From NCBI RefSeq assembly GCF_023822065.1, contig NZ_CP084930.1, forward strand, positions 1,628,001 to 1,692,000: 64,000 bases of DNA. Reading direction: 5' to 3'. Origin of the DNA: Sphingomonas morindae. Lineage in GTDB: Bacteria > Pseudomonadota > Alphaproteobacteria > Sphingomonadales > Sphingomonadaceae. The translations under genes and the position numbers were made by a program. Shown piece by piece: positions 24,174-33,369 of this stretch. The notes under the pieces were generated by a model. It was not told the origin of the DNA. It made no database searches and saw only the letters and a program-made list of their open reading frames with translations. Position 1 is the first letter of the stretch; every line of letters starts with the position of its first letter.

Positions 24174-25211
24174 TTAGGCGGCCCGATCCAACTCCGCCAG
24201 CCCATATTCGGCGGCCACCAGCGCATAGGAGGCGAGCCGCGCCTCCGGATCCGCCATGATGTTCACCAGCATCAGCTCGTCCGCCTCGTAAAGCGCGGCA
24301 ACCTGGTCGAGCCCGGCGCGGACATCGGCGGGGGTGCCAAGAATGGTGCGGCGGCGATGATGCTCGGGCAGCGCGCCCTGCTCGGCCAGCCACGCCTCCG
24401 CCTCCTGCTCGCTCGGCACCGGGATCAGCCGCCCGCGTGCGAGATGGGCGAACATCATCGCCGCCGGCGCGGCATGGCGGCGCGCGGCCGCCTCGGTTTC
24501 GGCGGCGATGGTCCATACCGCCGCGATCACCTGCGGCGCGGCGAGGTGATGCGAGGGGCGAAAGGCCTGGCGATAGATGCGCGCCAGCGGCGCCGCCTCG
24601 GCGTTGATGAAGTCGGCGATGCAATAGGGCAGGCCGAGCGCGGCGGCGAGCCGCGCGCTGTCCGGCGAGGAGCCGAGCAGCCACACCGTCGGCGCATCGC
24701 CGCCGCCGCCCGGCAGCGTATCGCGCAGCACCGCGAAGGGATGATCGGGAGGGAGGCCGCCGTCCGGCCGTTGATCGAGATAGGCGAGCAGCTCGCCCAG
24801 CGCGCTCGGGAAATCCTCCGCGCCGAAGCCGCGGCTGCGATCCTGGCGCAGCGCCAGCGCCGTGCGCTGGTCCGATCCCGGCGCGCGGCCGATGCCGAGA
24901 TCGAGCCGATCCGGCGCCATGGCGGCGAGCAGGCGGAAGGTCTCCGCCACTTTGAAGGGCGAGTAATGCGGCAGCATGATCCCGCCCGATCCGATGCGGA
25001 TGCGGCTGGTGGCGAGCGCCACCGGGCCGAGCAGCACCTCGGGCGCGGCGCCCGCCAGCGCGGGCGAGGCGTGATGCTCGGCCAGCCAGTAGCGGTGATA
25101 GCCGAGCCGATCCGCCGCGCGTGCCAGCGCCAGCGTCTGGCGGATGCCGTCGGCGGCGGTGCCGCCGGCGGGGATGGGCGATTGATCGAGCACCGAGAGA
25201 CGATAGGTCAT
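24174..25211 (-). CDS. Luciferase-like (LLM) flavin-dependent monooxygenase, YhbW type
   Basis: TIM-barrel enzyme of the bacterial luciferase superfamily, using reduced flavin and oxygen on an unknown substrate. The 345-residue product shows the family start LSVLDQSPIPAGGTAADGI, RYWLAEHHASPALAGAAPEV, SRIRIGSGGIMLPHYSPFKV and LDLGIGRAPGSDQRTALALR (each quoted at 20 residues or fewer). These match the YhbW/alkane-monooxygenase-like branch (MsnO8-like annotation in databases). It lies upstream of the cyclophilin gene and diverges from mgtE, with 103 bases between the start codons. Confidence 0.88.
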   Translation of the reverse strand: MTYRLSVLDQSPIPAGGTAADGIRQTLALARAADRLGYHRYWLAEHHASPALAGAAPEVLLGPVALATSRIRIGSGGIMLPHYSPFKVAETFRLLAAMAPDRLDLGIGRAPGSDQRTALALRQDRSRGFGAEDFPSALGELLAYLDQRPDGGLPPDHPFAVLRDTLPGGGGDAPTVWLLGSSPDSARLAAALGLPYCIADFINAEAAPLARIYRQAFRPSHHLAAPQVIAAVWTIAAETEAAARRHAAPAAMMFAHLARGRLIPVPSEQEAEAWLAEQGALPEHHRRRTILGTPADVRAGLDQVAALYEADELMLVNIMADPEARLASYALVAAEYGLAELDRAA

Positions 25212-25314
25212 GGCAGTTAGGTAGTTCGCCGCGGGCCGGAAAACAGGTCCGCATCGCTTGCGGTTCGTGCATCTCGGGCTAGAGCGTGTGGACCATGCGA
25301 GCGCGGAGGCCGCG

Positions 25315-26730
25315 ATGAGCGACAGCGATACCGAAACGCGCCCCGTCTCCGAGGACGAGGGCGAGGGCCTCGAACCCCATCATGATCGCGACAATCGGCT
25401 GACCCCCGATTTCGTCGACGCCGTGCTCGATCATGTCGAGGACGGCGACGCCGAGGGCGCGCGCGAGCTGGTGCGTCCGCTCCACCCCGCCGACGTCGCC
25501 GATCTGTTCGAGCTGGTGCCGGGCGACCGGCGCGAGGCGCTGGCCGGGGCGCTGGCGGAGCTGCTCGACGGCGATGTGCTCGCCGAGATGAACGACTGGG
25601 TGCGCGACGAGGTGCTGCGCGCGCTCGAGCCCGCCCAGGTCGCCGCGCTCGCCACCGAGCTGGATACCGACGACGCCGTCGCCATCATCGAGGATATGGA
25701 CGAGGACGAGCAGCGCGCGGTGCTGCGCGCGCTCGATCCCGATGATCGCGCCGCGATCGAGGAGGCGCTCTCCTATCCGGAGGAATCCGCCGGCCGGCTG
25801 ATGCAGCGCGATCTCGTGGCCGTGCCCGAGCATTGGCGCGTCGGCGACGTGCTGGACTATCTGCGCCGTACCGATGGGCTGACCAACGATTTCTGGGAAA
25901 TCTTCGTGGTGGACGAGCGCCACCACCCGGTCGGCACCTGCAAATTGTCCTGGCTGCTGCGCACCCCGGCCAAGATCCCGCTCGGCGACGTGATGCAGCG
26001 CGAGCAGACGCTCATCCCGGTCGATATGGATCAGGAGGAGGTGGCGCTCCGCTTCCAGAAATACGCGCTCATCTCGGCGGCGGTGACGGACGATTCGGGC
26101 CGGCTCGTCGGCATGATCACGGTCGACGACGTGGTGCACATCATCCAGGAAGAGGCGGGCGAGGATGTGCTCGCGCTGTCCGGCGCGGGCGATGGCGACA
26201 TCAACGAGCCGATCCTCTTCACCGTGCGCACCCGGCTGCTGTGGCTGGTCGTCAATCTCGGCACCGCGATCATCGCCGCCTCGGTGGTCGGCCTGTTCCA
26301 GGGCGAGATCGCCAAGTTCGCGCTGCTCGCGGTGCTGATGCCGATCGTCTCGGGCATGGGCGGCAATGCCGGCACGCAGACGCTGGCGGTGATCGTGCGC
26401 GCGCTCGCCACCAACCAGCTCACCAGCTCCAACACCTGGCGCATGATCGCGCGCGAATTCCGGATCGCCGCCGCCAATGGCGGATCGCTGGGCCTGCTGA
26501 TCGGGCTCGGCACCTTCCTGCTCTACCACAATCCGATGCTGGCGCTGACGATCGGCATGGCGATGCTGATCAACAATCTGATTGCGGGCCTGGCCGGCGT
26601 GCTGATCCCGATCGGGCTCGACAGCGCCCGCGTCGATCCGGCCGTCTCGTCCGCCGTGTTCGTCACCATGTGTACCGATTGCATGGGCTTTTTCAGTTTT
26701 CTGGGGCTCGCCTCGCTGCTTCTGGTTTGA
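25315..26730 (+). CDS. mgtE: MgtE-type magnesium channel/transporter
   Basis: Homodimeric Mg2+ channel gated by intracellular magnesium. The 471-residue product has an acidic N-terminal region (about 1-60), the MgtE N domain of helical repeats (about 60-160, with LDTDDAVAIIEDMDED), a pair of CBS domains (about 165-290) and five membrane helices at the C-terminus. MPIVSGMGGNAGTQTLAVIV and the pore Asp in MCTDCMGFFSF are the hallmark channel segments. I start at MSDSDTETRP, preceded by GGAGG; an upstream in-frame ATG at 25258 would add 19 residues. There is no room for a magnesium riboswitch in the 103 bases upstream. Confidence 0.93.
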   Translation: MSDSDTETRPVSEDEGEGLEPHHDRDNRLTPDFVDAVLDHVEDGDAEGARELVRPLHPADVADLFELVPGDRREALAGALAELLDGDVLAEMNDWVRDEVLRALEPAQVAALATELDTDDAVAIIEDMDEDEQRAVLRALDPDDRAAIEEALSYPEESAGRLMQRDLVAVPEHWRVGDVLDYLRRTDGLTNDFWEIFVVDERHHPVGTCKLSWLLRTPAKIPLGDVMQREQTLIPVDMDQEEVALRFQKYALISAAVTDDSGRLVGMITVDDVVHIIQEEAGEDVLALSGAGDGDINEPILFTVRTRLLWLVVNLGTAIIAASVVGLFQGEIAKFALLAVLMPIVSGMGGNAGTQTLAVIVRALATNQLTSSNTWRMIAREFRIAAANGGSLGLLIGLGTFLLYHNPMLALTIGMAMLINNLIAGLAGVLIPIGLDSARVDPAVSSAVFVTMCTDCMGFFSFLGLASLLLV

Positions 26731-26761
26731 CGCGGCGGCCGGCCATGCCCATCTCGCGGGC

Positions 26762-27169
26762 GTGGCGTTGCATCTTACCAAGGTAGCGGTCGGGCTGAGC
26801 GAGGTGGACGGCCTGCGCGCGCGGCTGGCGGCGCGGGTGGAAGGCGGGCTCAGCCATGTCACCACTCGCTTCCGGCCGACCCGCGCGGACGAGGTGATCG
26901 GCGGGTCGCTCTTCTGGATCATCAAGCACCGGCTGGTGGCGCGCAGCCCGATCCACGGCTTTGGCGAGGATCCCGAGCCCAATCGCATCCGCATCCTGAT
27001 CGCGCCCGAGCCGATCCTGGTGCGCGCCCTGCCGCGGCGCGCGCACCAGGGCTGGCGCTATCTCGCGGCCGACGATGCGCCGCCCGATCTGTTCGGCGGC
27101 GAGATCGCTGGGGTGGAAGCGATGCCCGGCGCGCTGCTGGCGGAGCTGTCCGCGCTGGCGCTGCTCTAG
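26762..27169 (+). CDS. DUF1489 family protein
   Basis: Conserved alphaproteobacterial protein of 135 residues with no established function. It starts VALHLTKVAVG with GTG and shows the characteristic segments ADEVIGGSLFWIIKHRLVAR, IHGFGEDPEPNRIRILIAPE and HQGWRYLAADDAPPDL. Soluble, no signal peptide. No good ribosome site precedes the GTG, and the gene follows mgtE by 31 bases on the same strand, so it may depend on mgtE transcription. Convergent with the DUF2807 lipoprotein gene, 16 bases apart. Confidence 0.85.
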   Translation: MALHLTKVAVGLSEVDGLRARLAARVEGGLSHVTTRFRPTRADEVIGGSLFWIIKHRLVARSPIHGFGEDPEPNRIRILIAPEPILVRALPRRAHQGWRYLAADDAPPDLFGGEIAGVEAMPGALLAELSALALL

Positions 27170-27185
27170 GCCCGGGCGCGGCGCC

Positions 27186-27911
27186 TCAGTCGCGGCTGCT
27201 GCCGCCGCCGTCGCACCGCACATCGCCCGAGCCATGACGGCTGATCGTGCAGGGCGCGGCGCCGAGCACGCGGATATCGCCCGATCCGGTGAGCGCCCCG
27301 GTCGCCGACCGGCGCGCGCCCAGCGTCACGTCGCCCGAGCCGACAAGGGTGATCGCGGCCGTCTCCGCCACCAGCCGATCGCCGTGGATGTCGCCCGATC
27401 CGTTGAGCGTGGCTTCGGCGCTGTCGGCATGGCCGCCGATGGTGAGATCGCCCGAGCCGGTGAGCGCCAGTTTGAGCGCGCGCACCGAGGCGGTGGCGAG
27501 GCTGATGTCGCCGGAGCCTTCCAGCGCCACCGCCAGCGCCGGGCCGGCGGCGCGATCGATCGTCACATCGCCCGATCCCGCGAGCGTGGCCGCGCGCAGC
27601 TGCGGCAGCGTGACATAGACGATGAGCGGATCCTTGCCATCCAAGGACCAGTTGGTCCAGCCCAAGGAATGCTTCGGCCGCACGATCACCACGTCGCCGC
27701 GCTGCTCCAGCTCGAGCCGCTCGAGCGCTTCCGGCTTGCCCTCGGCATGCACCGCGGGCGCGCCGCCGACATGGACCTCGACCTTGAACGGCCCTTCCAC
27801 GCGCAGCTGCGAGAAGCTGTTGACGGGAAAGGCGCGGGTCGCCGCGGCGGCGGGGCCGCAGGCGGCAAGCAGCAGGGCGGGCGCGAGCAGGAGCGGAACC
27901 AGGCGACGCAT
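27186..27911 (-). CDS. DUF2807 lipoprotein with seven GSGD repeats
   Basis: Predicted surface or periplasmic lipoprotein of 241 residues. The signal ends LLLAPALLLAAC with acylated Cys18. The N-terminal half resembles the DUF2807 (putative auto-transporter adhesin head) domain: VEGPFKVEVHVGGAPAVHAE and GDVVIVRPKHSLGW. The C-terminal half contains seven GSGD tetrapeptides about 16-22 residues apart, the pattern expected of a right-handed beta-helix in which each GSGD makes a turn. Function in this family is not established. It sits downstream of thrS on the same strand, 89 bases after that gene's stop. Confidence 0.87.
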   Translation of the reverse strand: MRRLVPLLLAPALLLAACGPAAAATRAFPVNSFSQLRVEGPFKVEVHVGGAPAVHAEGKPEALERLELEQRGDVVIVRPKHSLGWTNWSLDGKDPLIVYVTLPQLRAATLAGSGDVTIDRAAGPALAVALEGSGDISLATASVRALKLALTGSGDLTIGGHADSAEATLNGSGDIHGDRLVAETAAITLVGSGDVTLGARRSATGALTGSGDIRVLGAAPCTISRHGSGDVRCDGGGSSRD

Positions 27912-28000
27912 CGGGGGCCTCCAACTGTGTTGGGCCTACAATACACCGCATACGCGCCGACACAAGGGCCGGCGGCGGCCCCGCGCCGCCACCTTGCGGC

Positions 28001-30001
28001 TCAGGCGAGATCGGGCGGGGTCGCCTCCGCCACCAGCCGCGCCACCGCCTCGTCCAGCGTCAGCATGGTCTGGCCCTGGCTGCCGAGCACGCGCAGCGCC
28101 ACCGTATTCTCCTCCGCCTCGCGCTTGCCGACGACGACGAGGTTGGGCACCTTGGCGAGCGAGTGTTCGCGCACCTTGTAGTTGATCTTCTCGTTGCGCA
28201 GGTCGCTCTCGACGCGGATGCCGGCGGCGGTGAGCCGGGCCACCACGGCGCGGGCATACTCGTCCGCGTCGGAGACGATCGTCGCCACCACCGCCTGCAC
28301 CGGTGCCAGCCAGACCGGCAGCTTGCCCGCAAAATGCTCGATCAGAATGCCGATGAAGCGTTCGTAGGAGCCGAAGATCGCGCGGTGGAGCATCACCGGC
28401 CGATGGCGCTCGCCATCCTCGCCGACATAGGAGGCATCGAGCCGCTCGGGCAGCACCCGATCGGACTGGATCGTGCCGACCTGCCAGGTGCGGCCGATCG
28501 CATCGGTGAGATGCCATTCCAGCTTGGGAGCGTAGAAGGCGCCCTCGCCCGGCAGTTCCTCCCAGCCATAATCGGGCGTGGCGAGGCCTGCGCCCACCAC
28601 CGCGTCGCGCAGCTCGGCCTCGGCCTGGTCCCACATGGCGTCGGTGCCGAAGCGCTTGTCCGGGCGCAGCGCGAGCTTGATCGCGTAGGTGAAGCCGAAA
28701 TCCTTGTAGACCCGGTCGGCGAGCGCGCAGAAGGCGCGCACCTCGTCGACGATCTGGTCCTCGCGGCAGAAGATGTGCGCATCGTCCTGGGTGAACTGGC
28801 GGACGCGCATCAGCCCGTGCAGCGCGCCGTGCGGCTCGTTGCGATGGCAGCAGCCATTTTCGTAGAGCCGCATCGGCAGATCGCGATAGGAGCGGATGCC
28901 CTGCCGGAAGATGAGCACATGCGCCGGGCAGTTCATCGGCTTCAGCGCCATCCACGCGGCATCGTTGGAGACGATCGGGCCGTCATCCTCGGTGTTCGGC
29001 GCCTCGTCGGGGATGACGAACATATTCTCGCGATATTTGCCCCAATGGCCGGACTGTTCCCATTGGCGCGCGTCCATCACCTGCGGCGTCTTCACCTCGC
29101 GATAGCCGGCGCCGTCGATCGCGCGGCGCATATAGGCCTCGAGTTCGCGCCACACGCGGAAGCCCTTGGGGTGCCAGAAGACCGAGCCATGCGCCTCGGC
29201 CTGGAGGTGGAACAGGTCCATCTCCGCGCCGAGCTTGCGGTGATCGCGCTTGGCGGCTTCCTCCAGGCGCGTCAGATGCGCCTGAAGCTGCTTCTTGCTG
29301 AGCCAGCCGGTGCCGTAGATGCGGCTGAGCATCGCATTCTTCTGGTCGCCGCGCCAATAGGCGCCCGAGACGCGGGTCAGCTTGAAGGCCTCGGGATCGA
29401 GCTTGCCGGTCGAGGCGAGATGGGGGCCGCGGCACATGTCCAGCCACGCATCCTCGCCCGTGCCCGCGCGATAGACGGTCAGCGTCTCGCCCTCGGGCAG
29501 ATCGCGCGCCCATTCGGCCTTGAACGTCTCGCCCCGCGCGGTCCAGCGCGCGATCAGATCGGCGCGCGACCAGACCTCGCGGATCAGCGGCTCGTCCTTG
29601 GCGATGATGCGGCGCATCTCGGCCTCGATCGCGGGCAGATCCTCCTCGGTGAAGGGCCGGTCCTTGGGCGCGAAGTCATAGTAGAAGCCGTCCTCGGTCG
29701 CGGGGCCGAAGGTGATCTGCGTGCCGGGGAAGAGATGCTGCACCGCCTCGGCGAGGACATGCGCATAATCGTGCCGGACGAGTTCCAGCGCATCCGTCTC
29801 GTCCTTGGCGGTGACGAGCGCGAGCGCGGCGTCATGCTCCAGCGGGCGGTTGAGATCGCGCAGCTCGCCGTCCACGCGCGCCGCCAGCGCGGCCTTGGCG
29901 AGGCCGGGGCCGATCGCCGCCGCGATCTCCGCCGGGGTGGTGCCGACCGCGACATCGCGGGCGGAACCATCGGGCAGGGTGATCTTGAGCATCGCGGACA
30001 T
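28001..30001 (-). CDS. thrS: Threonyl-tRNA synthetase
   Basis: Charges tRNA-Thr with threonine. The 666-residue product has all domains in order: TGS (about 1-65), editing domain (about 66-225, with [19 protein letters not shown]), class II catalytic core (about 240-540) and anticodon-binding domain (about 545-650). Zinc ligands are visible as Cys in [13 protein letters not shown], His in TQDDAHIFC and His in [30 protein letters not shown]-type class II motif 2 is present as [18 protein letters not shown]. Start set at [10 protein letters not shown]; an ATG five codons upstream is a possible alternative. An unknown secreted protein lies 82 bases upstream on the same strand. Confidence 0.97.
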   Translation of the reverse strand: MSAMLKITLPDGSARDVAVGTTPAEIAAAIGPGLAKAALAARVDGELRDLNRPLEHDAALALVTAKDETDALELVRHDYAHVLAEAVQHLFPGTQITFGPATEDGFYYDFAPKDRPFTEEDLPAIEAEMRRIIAKDEPLIREVWSRADLIARWTARGETFKAEWARDLPEGETLTVYRAGTGEDAWLDMCRGPHLASTGKLDPEAFKLTRVSGAYWRGDQKNAMLSRIYGTGWLSKKQLQAHLTRLEEAAKRDHRKLGAEMDLFHLQAEAHGSVFWHPKGFRVWRELEAYMRRAIDGAGYREVKTPQVMDARQWEQSGHWGKYRENMFVIPDEAPNTEDDGPIVSNDAAWMALKPMNCPAHVLIFRQGIRSYRDLPMRLYENGCCHRNEPHGALHGLMRVRQFTQDDAHIFCREDQIVDEVRAFCALADRVYKDFGFTYAIKLALRPDKRFGTDAMWDQAEAELRDAVVGAGLATPDYGWEELPGEGAFYAPKLEWHLTDAIGRTWQVGTIQSDRVLPERLDASYVGEDGERHRPVMLHRAIFGSYERFIGILIEHFAGKLPVWLAPVQAVVATIVSDADEYARAVVARLTAAGIRVESDLRNEKINYKVREHSLAKVPNLVVVGKREAEENTVALRVLGSQGQTMLTLDEAVARLVAEATPPDLA

Positions 30002-30083
30002 GGGTCTCAGCCTCATTGAGGAAACCACGCCCGTTACCCGTGCCCGCCCCCCCGAGGCAAGCCGTGCGGCGCCTGCGCCCGCA

Positions 30084-31316
30084 TCAGCCGGGCGTGATCG
30101 CCTCCACCGTCGCCCCGGTGAAGCGGCCGGCCGCATCGAAACGGTAGAGGGTGGTGAGCTGGGCGAGCGGCGCGCAGGCGCGGCAGGTGGCGAGCGTCTG
30201 GCGCGCCCGCAGCGCCACCGCGCCCGCCGTCTTCGCCGCCGAGATCATCGCCGGCGCGATCGGAAAGGCGTCCGGATGCGCGCGGTGGAAGCGCGCCCAG
30301 ATCGGTCCGTCCGGCGCCCGGTCGTCCACCAGGAGGGGCGCGCCCGTGGCCGGCACGAGCGCCGCCGCACGCGTGGCGTTGGCGCGGAAGGGATAGGTGA
30401 TGGTGGCGATGCCGACCGGCCCGGCCTGCCGCCAGGCCGAGACATAGCCGGCCGCGCCCGTGGCGCCGAGTCGCGCGGCAAAGGCGCGCGCCGCCGGAGT
30501 CGCGCCGCCGCGCGCCATGGCGCGGGCGAGGCAGTCGGTCACCGCGCCGCTGCCTTGGCGGCAGGCCTCGAGCCCCTGCGCCTGCCACGCATCCGCGGCG
30601 CCGATCGTCGCTGTCGGTGTCGGTGCCGCCGAGGACGGGCCGGCGCTGGCGACGCTGACGCCGAGCAAGGGCTCCATCGCCAGCAGGCGGCCGCCCCGTA
30701 GCACGCGGATCGCCGCCGGAGCGCCGGGCTGCGCCGTCACCTCGTAGACATAGCCCTGATTCTCGAAGCGGAAGCGGCCGGGGCCGGGGCTGGTGCCGCC
30801 GGCGACGCGCAGGCTCGGCCGGGTGGTGCGGGCGATCCCGTCCGGCCGTAGCACCGGCCCCGAGGCGGGACCGTTGAAGCTCTGATAGACGAGATCGCCC
30901 TTTTCGGCGGTGATGGCGATGCTGCGCCGGGCACTCAGGCCGAGCAGGCGCAGCCCCGGCAGCCAGCGGCATTCGAGGGTACGCCCCTCGAGCGCGAGCC
31001 CGGTGATCGGCGGCGTGTCGCCCGCGCCCGGCACCATGCCGGGGTTGACGCCATGCACCGCGCCCACCGGCCGGCCCGCCCGGCTGAGCGCCCGATAGAT
31101 CTGGCCCGCGCCGGGATCGGCGGGGCCGACCGCATAGGTGGCGGTGGTGCGCGCGCCGCTGCGGCGATCGATCATCGTGATGATGCTGCGGCCCTGCGTC
31201 ACCGCGCCCGCCAGCGCGACAAAGGGCGCGTCCACCCCGTCGCACAGGAACCAGCCGGGGCGGGGCGGCGGCGCGGCGATGCTGGTGACAAGGGCGGCGG
31301 CGAACAGGCTGAACAT
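30084..31316 (-). CDS. Unknown secreted protein, 410 residues
   Basis: No family recognised with confidence. The product starts with a signal peptide ([21 protein letters not shown]) and is predicted periplasmic or exported. It is mostly beta-rich, with a cysteine early (GWFLCDGV), one in the middle (LECRWLPG) and more in the last third ([21 protein letters not shown]), suggesting disulfides. A low-complexity Ser/Ala/Pro/Thr linker ([18 protein letters not shown]) splits it near residue 245 into two parts. GGGGAGA before the ATG supports the start. It diverges from the dicarboxylate symporter gene and lies upstream of thrS. Confidence 0.75.
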   Translation of the reverse strand: MFSLFAAALVTSIAAPPPRPGWFLCDGVDAPFVALAGAVTQGRSIITMIDRRSGARTTATYAVGPADPGAGQIYRALSRAGRPVGAVHGVNPGMVPGAGDTPPITGLALEGRTLECRWLPGLRLLGLSARRSIAITAEKGDLVYQSFNGPASGPVLRPDGIARTTRPSLRVAGGTSPGPGRFRFENQGYVYEVTAQPGAPAAIRVLRGGRLLAMEPLLGVSVASAGPSSAAPTPTATIGAADAWQAQGLEACRQGSGAVTDCLARAMARGGATPAARAFAARLGATGAAGYVSAWRQAGPVGIATITYPFRANATRAAALVPATGAPLLVDDRAPDGPIWARFHRAHPDAFPIAPAMISAAKTAGAVALRARQTLATCRACAPLAQLTTLYRFDAAGRFTGATVEAITPG

Positions 31317-31406
31317 CGTGTCTCCCCGGGGCGGAACCGGCCAGACGCTTGACCCGCCGGCCGGGCTCCCCTCTTGTGCGCGCCGCAAGCTGAACCGGGA
31401 GCGACC

Positions 31407-32645
31407 GTGGCGCGACGCCTGACCATCTTCATCCTGATCGCCATGATCGCCGGCATCGCCTTCGGCATGGCGCTGCGCGCGCTGCTGCCCGAGCCCGCCG
31501 CGCTCCACCAGGCGGCCGGCTATCTCACCATCCTGAGCGACGTCTTCCTGCGGCTCATCAAGATGATCATCGCGCCTCTGGTGCTGTCGACGCTGATCGC
31601 GGGCATCGCGCATATGGGCGATGCCAGCGCGCTGGGCCGGATCGGCGGCCGCGCGCTGGGCTGGTTCGTCGGCGCCAGCCTCGTCTCGCTCAGCCTCGGC
31701 CTCGCGCTGGTCAATCTGCTGCGGCCGGGCGCCGCCACCGGCCTGCCGCTGCCGCCCGTCGGCGACCAGCTGGGCCTCGATGCCAGCGCGTTCAACCTGC
31801 ACGATTTCTTCGTGCATATCGTGCCCGCCTCGATCTTCGAGGCGATGGCCAAGAACGATATTCTGCCGATCGTCGTGTTCGCCGTCTTCGCCGGCGTGGC
31901 GCTGAGCGCGGCCGGCCCGGCGGGCGCGCCGCTGGTGCGCGGCGTCGAGGCGCTGGTCCAGGTGATGCTGCGCATGACCGATTATGTGATGCGCGCCGCG
32001 CCGGTCGCGGTGTTCGCCGCCATCGCCCATGCCGTGGCCGAGCAGGGCCCCGGCATCCTGCTCACCTTCGGCCGCTTCGTGGGCAGCTTCTATCTCGCCA
32101 TGCTGCTCTTGTGGCTGGTGCTGATCGGCGCGGCCTTCCTCATGCTGGGGCCGCCCGCGCGACGGCTGGTGCGGCTGATCCGCGATCCCGCGCTGCTCGC
32201 CTTCTCGACCGCCTCGTCCGAAGCCGCCTATCCGCGGCTGCTCGAGGCGCTGGAGGCGCATGGCGTGCCGCGCCGCATCGCCAGCTTCGTGCTGCCGCTC
32301 GGCTACAGCTTCAATCTCGACGGCTCGATGATCTACATGACCTTCGCGACGATGTTCGTCGCCCAGGCCTATGGCATCCACATCCCAGCCGGTCGCCAGA
32401 TCCTGATGGTGCTGATGCTGATGATCACCAGCAAGGGCATCGCCGGCGTCCCCCGCGCCAGCCTGGTGGTGATCGCGGCGGTGATGCCGCATTTCGGCGT
32501 GCCCGAGGCGGGGCTGCTGCTGATCCTGGCAGTGGATCATTTCCTCGATATGGGCCGCTCGGCCACCAATGTCGTCGGCAATGCGGTGGCGACGACGGTG
32601 ATCGCCAAATGGGAGGCGGCGCGGCCGCAGCCGGACCATGGATGA
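31407..32645 (+). CDS. Dicarboxylate/amino acid:cation symporter (DAACS/SDF family)
   Basis: Inner membrane transporter of the GltP/DctA fold that imports C4-dicarboxylates or acidic amino acids with Na+ or H+. The 412-residue product shows the family landmarks: FLRLIKMIIAPLVLSTLIAG, the re-entrant hairpin FSTASSEAAYPRLLEAL, GYSFNLDGSMIYMTFATMF in TM7, the second hairpin SKGIAGVPRASLVVIAA and VDHFLDMGRSATNVVGNA in TM8 with the substrate-binding residues. GTG start with GGGAG upstream. Overlaps the alpha/beta hydrolase gene by 8 bases. The exact substrate is not readable. Confidence 0.93.
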   Translation: MARRLTIFILIAMIAGIAFGMALRALLPEPAALHQAAGYLTILSDVFLRLIKMIIAPLVLSTLIAGIAHMGDASALGRIGGRALGWFVGASLVSLSLGLALVNLLRPGAATGLPLPPVGDQLGLDASAFNLHDFFVHIVPASIFEAMAKNDILPIVVFAVFAGVALSAAGPAGAPLVRGVEALVQVMLRMTDYVMRAAPVAVFAAIAHAVAEQGPGILLTFGRFVGSFYLAMLLLWLVLIGAAFLMLGPPARRLVRLIRDPALLAFSTASSEAAYPRLLEALEAHGVPRRIASFVLPLGYSFNLDGSMIYMTFATMFVAQAYGIHIPAGRQILMVLMLMITSKGIAGVPRASLVVIAAVMPHFGVPEAGLLLILAVDHFLDMGRSATNVVGNAVATTVIAKWEAARPQPDHG

Positions 32646-33369
32646 GCCCGCCTATCTCGATCGCGGCGATGGCCGCCGGATCGCCTATCGCTACCGCGCC
32701 GGGCTGGGGCCGGCCTTGCTCTTCCTGCCGGGCTATGCCTCGGACATGGAGGGCGGCAAGGCGACCGCGCTCGATGCCTGGGCCGCGCGCCACGGCCGCG
32801 CCATGCTGCGCTTCGATTATGCCGGCACCGGCGCCAGCCCCGGTCCGTTCGAGGCGCAGACGCTCGCCGGCTGGCGCGACGATGCGCTCGCGCTGGTCGA
32901 TGCCAGCCAGGGCGATCTGGTGCTGGTCGGCTCGTCGATGGGCGGCTGGCTGATGCTGCTGGTGGCGCTCGCCCGGCCCGAGCGGGTGCGCGCGCTGATC
33001 GGCATCGCCGCCGCGCCCGATTTCACCGATTGGGGCTTCGCGCAGGACGAGAAGATGACGATCCTGCGCGATGGTCGGCTCGAAAAGACCAGCGCCTATG
33101 GCACCGAGGTGACGAGCAAGGCCTTCTGGCAATCGGGCGAGGCGCTGCGGCTGATGCACGCGCCGATCGCCATCGACGCGCCGCTGCGCCTGCTGCACGG
33201 CGAATCGGACGATGTCGTGCCGATCTGGGTGGCGCAGCGGCTGGCCGCGCTCGTCCGTTCAGCCGATGTGCAGACGCTGTTGCTCAAGGGCGGCGATCAT
33301 CGCCTGTCGCGCCCGCAGGATCTGCTCGTGCTGGAGCGGACGGTCGCGGCGCTCATGGAGGATCTGTGA
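32638..33369 (+). CDS. Alpha/beta hydrolase (thioesterase/ABHD10-like)
   Basis: Cytosolic serine hydrolase of 243 residues. Triad: nucleophile Ser in VGSSMGGWL (about residue 100), Asp in HGESDDVVP and His in GGDHRLSRP. RFDYAGTGASPG is the usual turn after strand 4. The layout is like ABHD10-type acyl-protein thioesterases and small esterases; the substrate is unknown. Start ATG lies inside the last codons of the symporter gene (8-base overlap) and its stop overlaps the GTG of the TPR gene, making a coupled three-gene operon. Confidence 0.9.
   Translation: MDEPAYLDRGDGRRIAYRYRAGLGPALLFLPGYASDMEGGKATALDAWAARHGRAMLRFDYAGTGASPGPFEAQTLAGWRDDALALVDASQGDLVLVGSSMGGWLMLLVALARPERVRALIGIAAAPDFTDWGFAQDEKMTILRDGRLEKTSAYGTEVTSKAFWQSGEALRLMHAPIAIDAPLRLLHGESDDVVPIWVAQRLAALVRSADVQTLLLKGGDHRLSRPQDLLVLERTVAALMEDL

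Noticed and set aside
25212-25314. A magnesium riboswitch upstream of mgtE.
   Set aside because: Only 103 bases separate the start codons of mgtE and the divergent gene, and I see no long stem pattern of the M-box type.
30002-30083. A tRNA-sensing (T-box) leader before thrS.
   Set aside because: The 82-base gap is too short and T-boxes are essentially absent from this phylum; no matching structure is visible.
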